Below are positions 1 to 5,690 of a DNA stretch of 8,501 bases, piece by piece. The DNA lies in contig CALHVU010000001.1 of the NCBI GenBank assembly GCA_938036925.1, positions 1 to 8,501 on the forward strand, written 5' to 3'. The position numbers and the translations under genes were made by a program. Each line of letters opens with the position of its first letter. Within the stretch, counting starts at the first letter, position 1. The DNA comes from an uncultured Atopobium sp. (GTDB lineage: Bacteria > Actinomycetota > Coriobacteriia > Coriobacteriales > Atopobiaceae). Under the pieces are notes generated by a model. It made no database searches. It worked only from the letters and a program-made list of their open reading frames with translations, and was not told the origin of the DNA.

Positions 1-1076
1 ACAGAGAGCTCCGACGTTACCGCAGTTCCCGTACGTAGAAGTGACGAGAAGGACAAGCGCTGCTGCGAGCCAAAGTCCATAGCCTTGGGGTCCGTATACA
101 GACCATCTAGTTTCACTTTTGATGCTGTTGCGGATGCAGAAATTTCGTCAAAGGCACGCTGACAGTCATCAAAGAGCGAGCGTGGCTCCGCAAGAACAAC
201 CAGCGTCTTTGAAGAGATGTGCTCAAGAGGGCTGGCAGTGCCTCCGTACAACACGGGAAGATAGCGCTCAAGTGCAGGCGCCTGAGCTCCGCGCTGAATA
301 AGCTCCAGGTCAGCAGCGAGTGCAGAGTTTTCTTGCGCGCGCGTGTAGAGCGCTTCTTCTGCGCGGCGGATTGTTTCTTTGGTAAACGCAAGCTCTCTAG
401 CTGGGGCAACAGTCACCTCATCGATGGCACCGATAGTCTGTCCGGTTGCTGCCACCATGCGCCTGATGCGGTCAATCTCGTCTCCGAAGAACTCAATGCG
501 TACAGGACTTGTAGCTTGAGCTGGGAAGATATCAACCGTATCGCCGTGAATGTGGAAGGTGCCTGGCGCATCTACCTCGCCTGCATCGGCGTATCCCATG
601 CCGACGAGCAGCGAGGCCACATCCTCAAAGGGGACGTCGTCGCCAACGGTGAACGTCGCTGGAAGAAAATAGCCCGAACCAACAGGGGGAACTCTGCGCA
701 TCAGCGCGTGAGCACTTGCAACTACAATGACCTTCTCGCCAGCGGAAAGCTTGGCGATGGCGCGACACCTGGCTCCAATAAGGGCGTCGTCAGGCGTGGT
801 ATCCGACCAGGGACGATCCTTGCGGTTGGGATAACGCAGCACGGCGTCGTTTCCCAGCCACGCAGCAAGCGAGCGCGCCGTGCGGTCCGCGGCGTCCTCT
901 CCCGCAACGACCAGCAGGCACGGACGGGGATTCTGCGCCCAAAGCGCAGCCAGCATTAGCGGGCGAGCGCTTTGCGAGAGGGACAGCGTGGCGTCTGATC
1001 CGCGCGAAAGCTCTCGTTTCAGCTTCTCTAGCTCGGGCGCGCTCAGTAGTTGAGCTGCAACTCTATTGATAAACAC
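1..1076 (-). CDS. mfd: Transcription-repair coupling factor Mfd, N-terminal part (runs off left edge)
   Basis: Mfd is a cytoplasmic ATPase that removes RNA polymerase stalled at DNA lesions and recruits UvrA for nucleotide excision repair. Reading the minus strand gives 358 uninterrupted codons to the window edge. They match the UvrB-like module of Mfd: YPNRKDRPWSDTTPDD near residues 82-97, the ALMRRVPP stretch near 124-131, and the UvrA-binding signature GTFHIHGDTVDIFP (172-185) followed by PVRIEFFGDEIDRIRR (191-206). The family is about 1,100-1,200 residues long, so the polymerase-binding domain and translocase motor lie outside the window. I chose GTG at 1076 because GGGAG sits about five bases upstream of it. 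The in-frame ATG at 1091 has no good ribosome site but remains possible. The gene diverges from nth. UvrB shares this module, but its N-terminus carries the Walker A site, which is absent here. Family call is secure; the exact start is less so. Confidence 0.93.
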   Translation of the reverse strand, partial: MFINRVAAQLLSAPELEKLKRELSRGSDATLSLSQSARPLMLAALWAQNPRPCLLVVAGEDAADRTARSLAAWLGNDAVLRYPNRKDRPWSDTTPDDALIGARCRAIAKLSAGEKVIVVASAHALMRRVPPVGSGYFLPATFTVGDDVPFEDVASLLVGMGYADAGEVDAPGTFHIHGDTVDIFPAQATSPVRIEFFGDEIDRIRRMVAATGQTIGAIDEVTVAPARELAFTKETIRRAEEALYTRAQENSALAADLELIQRGAQAPALERYLPVLYGGTASPLEHISSKTLVVLAEPRSLFDDCQRAFDEISASATASKVKLDGLYTDPKAMDFGSQQRLSFSSLLRTGTAVTSELS

Positions 1077-1100
1077 ACAGTCTCCCGCCATGCCGCTAAA

Positions 1101-1122
1101 CCCACATGCAAACGCATGCGGG
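1101..1122 (-). promoter_or_regulatory. Hairpin in mfd leader just upstream of the start
   Basis: CATGC and GCATG arms around an AAAC loop (GTTT on the minus strand) are extended by CCC/GGG beyond one mismatch, giving about 8 bp of pairing. It lies 10-25 bases upstream of the possible mfd starts and could modulate translation. The structure is seen; the function is inferred. Confidence 0.35.
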
Positions 1123-1156
1123 TTACACCAAACCTTGCCGGGCGCGCGCTGGCACC

Positions 1157-1232
1157 GCGACGTCCGGCGCGAAGCCGGCGACGCCAGACGCACTTGCCGC
1201 AGCGCTCGGCGACGTCCAGCCGCGTCCGGCGC
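1157..1232. repeat. GC-rich direct repeats in the mfd leader
   Basis: CGTCCGGCGC occurs at 1161-1170 and 1223-1232. GCGACGTCC occurs at 1157-1165 and 1209-1217. A stem CCGGC/GCCGG with a GCGAA loop lies at 1164-1178. The block is much richer in GC than the promoter next to it. It falls in the likely untranslated leader of mfd. No function is recognised. Confidence 0.5.
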
Positions 1233-1238
1233 GCAGGT

Positions 1239-1268
1239 TTGATAACTTTTCAATTGGGCTGTTATTGT
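1239..1268 (+). promoter_or_regulatory. Candidate nth promoter
   Basis: A TTGATA -35 (1239-1244, five of six consensus bases) is followed after 18 bases by TATTGT (1263-1268, four of six). The predicted RNA would have a leader of about 80 bases before the nth ATG. The -10 overlaps the candidate mfd -10 on the other strand, and an inverted repeat TAGCTG-TTATG-CAGCTA (1268-1284) covers the start-site region. Confidence 0.4.
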
Positions 1269-1292
1269 AGCTGTTATGCAGCTATTTTGCTA
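1264..1292 (-). promoter_or_regulatory. Candidate mfd promoter
   Basis: On the minus strand TACAAT (1269-1264) is a one-mismatch -10. The matching -35 position, TAGCAA (1292-1287), is weak. The predicted leader to the GTG start is about 180 bases and includes the GC-rich repeats and the start-proximal hairpin. Confidence 0.3.
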
Positions 1293-1356
1293 TTCTCGCC
1301 TCACGTGATAACGTAACTACATACTGGGTACACATAGAAGGAATTGAGGAGAGGTT

Positions 1357-2028
1357 ATGCCCAGAGAATCAAAGAAAGTCAAGGTAGAACGCAGCATTGA
1401 GCTGTGCCGACGCATGCACGAGCTCTATCCAAGCGTCCAGAGCGCGCTGGATTATCACGACGCGTTTACCCTGCTCATCAGCGTTATGCTTTCGGCGCAA
1501 ACTACTGACGCCGCGGTAAATAAGGTCACACCCGAGCTGTTTCGCCGCTGGCCCGACGCGCCATCCATGGCGGCCGCCAATGCTGTCGAGGTTGGAGAGG
1601 TCATCCAGACCATCGGCTTCTGGCGCGCGAAGGCCAAGCACTGCGTAGAGACGGCGCAAATTCTGCTGACGGAGTACGGCGGAGAAGTTCCGGGCACCAT
1701 GGAAGACCTGGTCACGCTCCCGGGCGTTGGTCGAAAGACCGCAAACATCGTGCTCAACAAGATGTTTGACGTGGTCGATGGCATCGCGGTGGACACACAC
1801 GTGTACAGGATCTCCAAGCGCATGCGCCTGAGCTCGGCTTCCACGCCGCTGGCTGCCGAGAAAGACCTGCTCACCCTTCTCCCCCACGAGCTCTGGAAAG
1901 ACGTCAACGAAGAGTGGATTCACTTTGGGCGAGAAACCTGCACCGCTCGCAACCCCAAGTGCGTCGGCTGTCCCATGAGCGACATCTGCCCTTCCTACGA
2001 GCAGCCCAATCGCTGGTTCAAGGGGTAA
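1357..2028 (+). CDS. nth: Endonuclease III (base-excision DNA glycosylase / AP lyase)
   Basis: The 223-residue product is close to the usual 210-220 of bacterial Nth. The enzyme removes oxidised pyrimidines from DNA and nicks the resulting abasic site. The helix-hairpin-helix LPGVGRKTA is at 121-129, with the catalytic lysine at K127. The catalytic aspartate is D146 in VDTHVYR. The C-terminal [4Fe-4S] ligands are intact as C-x6-C-x2-C-x5-C (C195, C202, C205, C211). The early LLISVMLSAQTTD stretch (39-51) is also typical. ATG at 1357 has a strong GAGGAGAGG ribosome site at 1346-1354. The gene stands alone, divergent from mfd, and ends before a strong terminator. MutY is unlikely: the protein is short and lacks the C-terminal MutT-like domain. 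All key residues are present. Confidence 0.97.
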   Translation: MPRESKKVKVERSIELCRRMHELYPSVQSALDYHDAFTLLISVMLSAQTTDAAVNKVTPELFRRWPDAPSMAAANAVEVGEVIQTIGFWRAKAKHCVETAQILLTEYGGEVPGTMEDLVTLPGVGRKTANIVLNKMFDVVDGIAVDTHVYRISKRMRLSSASTPLAAEKDLLTLLPHELWKDVNEEWIHFGRETCTARNPKCVGCPMSDICPSYEQPNRWFKG

Positions 2029-2076
2029 GCGCGGGCGCGAGCGCGAGCTGGAAGTTCCACATAACATGCAGGTCAG

Positions 2077-2109
2077 ACCGGTGTTCACGCAGGTGGACAC
2101 CGGTTTTTT
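2077..2109 (+). terminator. Rho-independent terminator of nth
   Basis: ACCGGTGT (2077-2084) pairs with ACACCGGT (2097-2104). The stem continues through a T-G wobble and CAC/GTG to a GCAG tetraloop, giving about 12 pairs. Six T's (2104-2109) end it. It begins about 50 bases after the nth stop. Confidence 0.9.
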
Positions 2110-2207
2110 GTACGGCGACAGCGTCGTGTGCGGACAAACTTACAGGTCGGACGCGCGAAGCGCCGTTGCGAGTGCACGGGGTTTCTCGGCACACGGGCTT
2201 CTCGCTT

Positions 2208-2303
2208 AGTGCACCATGCGAGCCTGAAAAGCGCATGAAGTCTGAGTAAATTTACTCAGACATGATGAGATAAACCGGCAAAACCACACAGACATGGTGC
2301 ACT
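2208..2303. repeat. Long imperfect palindrome with 11-bp outer arms
   Basis: AGTGCACCATG (2208-2218) is the exact reverse complement of CATGGTGCACT (2293-2303). The arms flank the perfect palindrome at 2240-2261, though their centres differ by about five bases. This could be an inverted-repeat mobile remnant or a large RNA hairpin. Confidence 0.6.
2240..2261. repeat. Perfect 22-bp palindrome
   Basis: The half-site GTCTGAGTAAA (2240-2250) is followed directly by its exact reverse complement (2251-2261), with no spacer. Its right arm runs into the first CAGACATG copy of the neighbouring repeats. It is too symmetric to be chance. A protein-binding site or the junction of two inverted element ends are both possible. 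Confidence 0.8.
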
Positions 2304-2327
2304 TTTCCGGCAAATCATTCAGACATG
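2257..2327. repeat. Three CAGACATG copies spaced 31-32 bp, with CCGGCAAA between them
   Basis: CAGACATG occurs at 2257-2264, 2289-2296 and 2320-2327. CCGGCAAA occurs at 2275-2282 and 2307-2314. The unit is therefore CAGACATG, about ten bases, CCGGCAAA, about six bases, repeated at close to three helical turns. Read on the minus strand the array starts with TGTCTG. Repeated motifs at such spacing are known at the ends of some insertion sequences such as the IS21 family, but no transposase gene is present, so that assignment is only a guess. Confidence 0.7.
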
Positions 2328-2378
2328 GCTATAAAATCAGGCTCTATCGAAGGACACCTTGAGCATGCCTCAAAGCCC

Positions 2379-2435
2379 GCCTAAAAAGTGCAAAGAATCT
2401 GTGTTTGGGACACAGATTCTTTGATGGTTTTAGGC
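2379..2435. repeat. Nested 57-base hairpin with 14-bp and 8-bp perfect stems
   Basis: CAAAGAATCTGTGT (2391-2404) pairs perfectly with its reverse complement at 2410-2423 around a TTGGG loop. An outer stem GCCTAAAA (2379-2386) / TTTTAGGC (2428-2435) closes it beyond a 4x4 internal loop. A further 13-base copy of the right arm, CACAGATTCTTTG, lies at 2442-2454, exactly 31 bases on. The left arm could therefore pair with either copy. A smaller hairpin, TTGAG/CTCAA, precedes it at 2359-2373. Confidence 0.8.
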
Positions 2436-2465
2436 AAAATCCACAGATTCTTTGCAGAAATCAGG

Positions 2466-2498
2466 CGCGCGGCGGTCGCGCGGTGGGCGCGCCGCGCG
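2466..2498. repeat. GC-rich inverted repeat
   Basis: CGCGCGGCG (2466-2474) and CGCCGCGCG (2490-2498) are exact reverse complements around a 15-base GC-rich loop. The sequence is low in complexity, so significance is modest. No T-run follows on either strand. Confidence 0.5.
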
Positions 2499-2535
2499 TC
2501 TGGCGAGAAACCCCGTCCACTCCCAGCGCTTTCGC

Positions 2536-2574
2536 ACAAGAAAGCCCGGTACCCACACGAAGTGAATACCGGGC
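2536..2574 (-). terminator. Rho-independent terminator of xfp
   Basis: GCCCGGTA (2544-2551) and TACCGGGC (2567-2574) form an 8-bp stem, with an inner CAC/GTG stem beyond a 2x2 internal loop. On the minus strand it is followed by TTTCTTGT. It begins 26 bases after the xfp stop codon. Confidence 0.8.
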
Positions 2575-2600
2575 GGAAAGCACGTACGGGCCGCGACGTG

Positions 2601-5072
2601 TTACTCGTTGTCGCCAGCGGTTGCCTGAGTTGCGGAGATAGCCTGATCAGCATCGGAAGCGTCTGGCCAAGACCAGTCGGTGAATGCTGGGTGATCATAG
2701 CCCTTCTCGACAGCAAACTCGAAGGCCTCGGTGCGGAACTTCTCCCACTCGTCGATCTGATCTGCCCACTTCTGAGCGTCAATCATGCGGAGGGCGTCAG
2801 CAGCAAGTGCCCAACGGTCCATGTTGTTCAGGCGCAGCATATCGTAAGGAGTTGTGGTGGAACCCTGCTCCTCGTAGCCGTGAACGTTGAAGTTGTCGTG
2901 GTTTGGACGGTTCCAAATCAAACGACGGACGGAACCGGCGTAAGCGTGGAATGCGAAGAGAACTGGCTTGTCTGCGGAGAAGAGCTTGGTGAACTCCTCG
3001 TCGGAGAGAGCCTCGTTGTTCTCGGAAGCGTTCTGAATCTTGAGCAGGTCAACAACGTTGACGAAGCGAGCCTTGATGCCCAGCTTGCCAAGCATATCAA
3101 GAGCTGCCAGGAGCTCCTGTGTTGGTACGTCGCCGCAGGATGCAAGGACAATGTCCTCCTCGCCAGCCTCAGCGTTGGAAGCCCACTTCCACTCCTTAGC
3201 ACCAGCTGCAAGCTCCTCGCGAGCCTCGTCGAAGGTTACCCACGTTGGAGCAGGCTGCTTACCAGCGAAGATTGCGTTGATGCAGTTTGTGGAGGTGTAG
3301 CACTTCTCGCCAACTGCAAGCAGGAGGTTAGCGTCTGCTGGGAAATAGATGTTGGTGATGTGGTCGTTGTTGAAGCTCTTGTTGAGCATGATGTCAACAA
3401 AACCAGGATCCTGGTGAGAGAATCCGTTGTGGTCCTGGCGCCAAACGTGGCTGGAAAGGACCAGGTTGAGAGCGGAGATAGGCTTGCGCCATGGAATGTG
3501 GCGGACGGTAGCCTCAAGCCACTTAGCGTGCTGGTTGATCATGGAGTCAACGATGTGAACGAATGACTCGTAGCTGGACCAGATGCCGTGGCGGCCGGTC
3601 AGGGTATAGCCCTCAAGCAGGCCCTCGCACTGGTGCTCGGAAAGCTGCTCGATAACGTTACCAACTGGGGAGATGTGCTCGTCGTTCTCGAAGTCGTCGT
3701 TGAAGCCGCCGAACCACTGCTTGTCGGTTACCTGGAAGGATGGCTGCAGACGGTTGGAAGCGGTCTCATCAGGTCCGAAGATACGGAACTCGGAGCGGTT
3801 GCTGTTGATGAGCTCAGCGGTGTACTCGCCAAGGACGCGCGTTGCCTCAGTAGCACCAAAGCCGTGGCCCTTCTCGGCAACTGGGATCTCGTACTTCTTT
3901 GCGTCAGGAAGGACGAGGTTGCGGCGGATTGCGCCACCGTTTGCGTTAGGGTTAGCGCCGAGGCGGAGGTCGCCCTTAGGCATGAAAGCGGTAACCTCTG
4001 GACGGATTGCGCCCTTCTCGGTGAAGAGAGTCTCTGGCTTGTAGGAGCCCATCCAGTCGCGAAGGACCTGGAAGTGAGCCTCGGTATCGCGAGCGGATGC
4101 CAGTGGAACCTGGTGTGCGCGCCAAGAGCCCTCGGTCTTCTTGCCGTCGATGTAAGGAGGGCAAGTCCAACCCTTAGGGGTGCGGAAGATGATCATTGGG
4201 TAGTAAGGACGGGATGCGTCACCTGCGGCTGCGCGAGTCTTGATAGCGCAGATCTCGTTGAAGACGGCCTCGAGAAGAGCTGCGAAACGACGGTGGATGG
4301 ATGCGTGGTCCTCGTCGTCGAAGCCTGCAACAAAGTTGTATGGGTGGTAGCCCATGCCGCGGAAGAACTCGTCGCGCTCACCGTCGGAAATACGAGCAAG
4401 GATGGTTGGGTTAGCAATCTTGTAGCCGTTGAGGTGCAGGATTGGGAGAACAATACCATCGGTCAGTGGGTCCATGAACTTGTTGGTCTGCCAAGAAGTT
4501 GCAAGTGGGCCGGTCTCTGCCTCGCCGTCGCCGACAACAGCGACTGCCAGCAGGGATGGATTGTCCAGGACGGCGCCGTATGCGTGGGACAGGGTGTAGC
4601 CCAGCTCGCCGCCCTCGTGGATGGAGCCTGGAGTCTCAGGTGCGTAGTGGGAAGGAATTCCGCCTGGGTAAGAGAAGCGGCGGAAGAACTTCTGGAGGCC
4701 CTCTTCATCGTCGGTGATGAATGGGTAGGTCTCGCGATATGTGCCGTCGAGCAGGGACTGTGCGGTACCTGCAGGTCCACCGTGACCAGGGCCCATGAGG
4801 AAGATGGTGTTCTGGTTATGGTCGCGGATGAAGCGGTTGACGTGGCCGAACAGGAAGTTCAGGCCTGGGGTGGTTCCCCAGTGGCCAACCAGGCGATGCT
4901 TAACGTCCTCGCGAGAGAAACCGTCCTTCATAAGAGGGTTGCTGCGAAGATAAATCTGACCAACAGACAGGTAGTTAGCTGCGCGCCAATACCTATCGAC
5001 GCCGGCAAGAGCCTCCTCAGATACAGGCCGATTCAGGGTCTGCCAAGGTGTACCGTACACGGGCTGAGCCAT
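2601..5072 (-). CDS. xfp: Xylulose-5-phosphate/fructose-6-phosphate phosphoketolase
   Basis: This thiamine-diphosphate enzyme splits xylulose-5-P or fructose-6-P with phosphate to give acetyl phosphate plus glyceraldehyde-3-P or erythrose-4-P. It is the key step of the bifid and phosphoketolase shunts in the cytoplasm. The 823 residues match the ~825 of bifidobacterial Xfp. Visible signatures are GPGHGGPAG (94-102), GDGEAETGPLATSWQ (181-195) and HLNGYKIANPTI (213-224). The catalytic residues known from bifidobacterial Xfp fall at identical positions: H64, H97, H142, H320, E479 and H553. ATG at 5072 follows a strong AAGGAGGA site (5077-5084). Codon choice looks restricted, as in highly expressed genes, which leaves long open antisense frames. 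The gene has its own terminator and a 618-base upstream region carrying a LacI-type operator; the next gene upstream is a LacI-family regulator. No acetate kinase is visible in the window. Confidence 0.98.
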   Translation of the reverse strand: MAQPVYGTPWQTLNRPVSEEALAGVDRYWRAANYLSVGQIYLRSNPLMKDGFSREDVKHRLVGHWGTTPGLNFLFGHVNRFIRDHNQNTIFLMGPGHGGPAGTAQSLLDGTYRETYPFITDDEEGLQKFFRRFSYPGGIPSHYAPETPGSIHEGGELGYTLSHAYGAVLDNPSLLAVAVVGDGEAETGPLATSWQTNKFMDPLTDGIVLPILHLNGYKIANPTILARISDGERDEFFRGMGYHPYNFVAGFDDEDHASIHRRFAALLEAVFNEICAIKTRAAAGDASRPYYPMIIFRTPKGWTCPPYIDGKKTEGSWRAHQVPLASARDTEAHFQVLRDWMGSYKPETLFTEKGAIRPEVTAFMPKGDLRLGANPNANGGAIRRNLVLPDAKKYEIPVAEKGHGFGATEATRVLGEYTAELINSNRSEFRIFGPDETASNRLQPSFQVTDKQWFGGFNDDFENDEHISPVGNVIEQLSEHQCEGLLEGYTLTGRHGIWSSYESFVHIVDSMINQHAKWLEATVRHIPWRKPISALNLVLSSHVWRQDHNGFSHQDPGFVDIMLNKSFNNDHITNIYFPADANLLLAVGEKCYTSTNCINAIFAGKQPAPTWVTFDEAREELAAGAKEWKWASNAEAGEEDIVLASCGDVPTQELLAALDMLGKLGIKARFVNVVDLLKIQNASENNEALSDEEFTKLFSADKPVLFAFHAYAGSVRRLIWNRPNHDNFNVHGYEEQGSTTTPYDMLRLNNMDRWALAADALRMIDAQKWADQIDEWEKFRTEAFEFAVEKGYDHPAFTDWSWPDASDADQAISATQATAGDNE

Positions 5073-5250
5073 GTGCTCCTCCTTTTCTTGGGCTGCTATC
5101 TGCGCGTTTACGCAGGTTAGGCAACCTCGTTGCTTCCATCACCTGAGCGTTTGTTTTGTTCGCACTCGGCTGTGAGTGCATGCGCTGCGGCGCAGGTTAT
5201 GAGCTGCGACGCAGCGCCTTGCGGGCGCGTTGAAGCGAGCAAAACAACAC
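5073..5250 (-). promoter_or_regulatory. Hairpin-rich xfp 5' leader
   Basis: If the promoter call is right, the xfp RNA has a leader of about 180 bases. It contains CTGCG/CGCAG (5100-5115), GCAAC-CTC-GTTGC (5121-5133), GCACTC/GAGTGC (5162-5179) and GCTGCG-A-CGCAGC (5203-5215). The first two lie just upstream of the ribosome site. No known riboswitch family is recognised. Confidence 0.35.
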
Positions 5251-5257
5251 ATACATA

Positions 5258-5285
5258 ACAGTATGATGCTTCGGCTATGTTTCAA
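5258..5285 (-). promoter_or_regulatory. Candidate xfp promoter
   Basis: On the minus strand TTGAAA (5285-5280, five of six -35 bases) is followed after 16 bases by TACTGT (5263-5258), a modest -10. The predicted start near 5251 puts the centre of the upstream operator at about -56. An alternative -10, TAGTAT (5291-5286), would place the operator over its -35 region, but that -35 is poor. Confidence 0.4.
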
Positions 5286-5296
5286 ATACTACTCTA

Positions 5297-5318
5297 AGTG
5301 ATAAAACGTTTTATCACT
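5297..5318. promoter_or_regulatory. LacI-family operator upstream of xfp (perfect 22-bp palindrome)
   Basis: The half-site AGTGATAAAAC (5297-5307) is followed by its exact reverse complement (5308-5318), centred on CpG. A-rich half-sites around a central CG are typical of LacI/GalR-family operators. The regulator encoded at 5691-6875 is the obvious candidate to bind it, by proximity. Whether it represses or activates depends on which promoter is used. Confidence 0.75.
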
Positions 5319-5369
5319 GTGAGATTTCTGGAAATTTCTTTCCGGGGAGGCTTTTAGGGCGTCTTTGAA

Positions 5370-5402
5370 TCAGCAAAATACGCGCGAAAGCTGAATTTTG
5401 CT
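5370..5402. repeat. Two overlapping, mutually exclusive inverted repeats
   Basis: AGCAAAAT (5372-5379) pairs with ATTTTGCT (5395-5402). TCAGC (5370-5374) pairs with GCTGA (5390-5394). The arms overlap at 5372-5374, so only one stem can form at a time. It lies about 50 bases upstream of the operator. No T-run follows on the minus strand, so it is not a clear terminator. Confidence 0.5.
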
Positions 5403-5462
5403 CTTAAGGGGCAGCAGAACAATGCTCAACGAGATCAAAACTGATCCCAAAAGTACCAAAGT

Positions 5463-5610
5463 GGTAAAAAATCCGTTTAGTTGGGGTTTTCATTTTTCTG
5501 CATACAGTGTTTGCCCAGATAAAAGTTTTTGGCGCGGTAAAAAATCGTCTTAGTTGGGGTTAAATCGGCCAATTTTAAATTTTCATCCCCAACTAAACGG
5601 GTTTTTTACC
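5463..5610. repeat. Three copies of a 24-bp repeat, two direct and one inverted
   Basis: Copies lie at 5463-5486 and 5536-5559 (plus) and 5587-5610 (inverted). The unit runs GGTAAAAAAT, then CCGTT, then TAGTTGGGG. The first and the inverted copy differ at one base; the middle copy differs from the first at three. In RNA from the LacI-family gene the inverted copy, met first, could pair with either of the other two. This may stop readthrough into xfp, although the 27-base loop is long for a terminator. A dispersed genomic repeat or a protein-binding array are alternatives. The surrounding DNA is AT-rich compared with the genes. Confidence 0.85.
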
Positions 5611-5645
5611 TTTTTCGGCACATAATTTTGAGGGCAAAAATTACG

Positions 5646-5677
5646 TATTCATAGAAATGCATTTTATTGCATGAATA
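5646..5677 (-). terminator. Weak terminator-like hairpin after the LacI-family gene
   Basis: TATTCAT (5646-5652) and ATGAATA (5671-5677) form a 7-bp AT-rich stem beginning 13 bases after the stop codon. On the minus strand CGTAATTTTTG follows, so a T5 tract lies a few bases past the stem. An inner GCA/TGC pair may extend it. The stem is weak and the call is uncertain. Confidence 0.35.
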
Positions 5678-5690
5678 TACAGAAATCTGA

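Larger units (their letters stand above)
2110..2535. other. Gene-free convergent spacer between the nth and xfp terminators
   Basis: No reading frame here resembles a known protein or has a convincing ribosome site. Bases 2110-2207 show nothing recognisable. Bases 2208-2498 contain several palindromes and spaced repeats, listed separately. Both neighbouring genes end in their own terminators, so this is not simply a shared 3' end. It may be the remains of a mobile element or encode a small RNA. A possible -10, TATAAA, lies at 2330-2335 without a good -35. Confidence 0.6.

Noticed and set aside
219..959. 246-codon plus-strand open frame
   Set aside because: It is antisense to the mfd coding region, whose minus-strand translation is an unambiguous family match.
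1301..1308. TCACGTGA palindrome upstream of nth
   Set aside because: An 8-bp palindrome is short, with no second copy and no link to a known operator in this window.
1369..2100. 243-codon minus-strand open frame
   Set aside because: It lies opposite nth, whose catalytic and iron-sulphur residues are all present, and its own product resembles nothing.
2209..2323. Short minus-strand frames beginning ATGTCT within the repeat array
   Set aside because: One stops after three codons. Another gives about 29 codons to a stop near 2207 but has no ribosome site and overlaps palindromic DNA.
2240..2454. CRISPR array in the 2.2-2.5 kb repeats
   Set aside because: The repeated units are only 8-13 bases, with short irregular gaps and a second internal motif. 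There are no uniform repeats with unique spacers and no cas genes.
2388..5120. Long plus-strand open frames (2388-3566 and 3588-5120) opposite xfp
   Set aside because: They are antisense to a certain gene with strongly biased codons, which leaves few stops on the other strand. Their Val/Leu/Cys-rich products resemble no family and lack ribosome sites.
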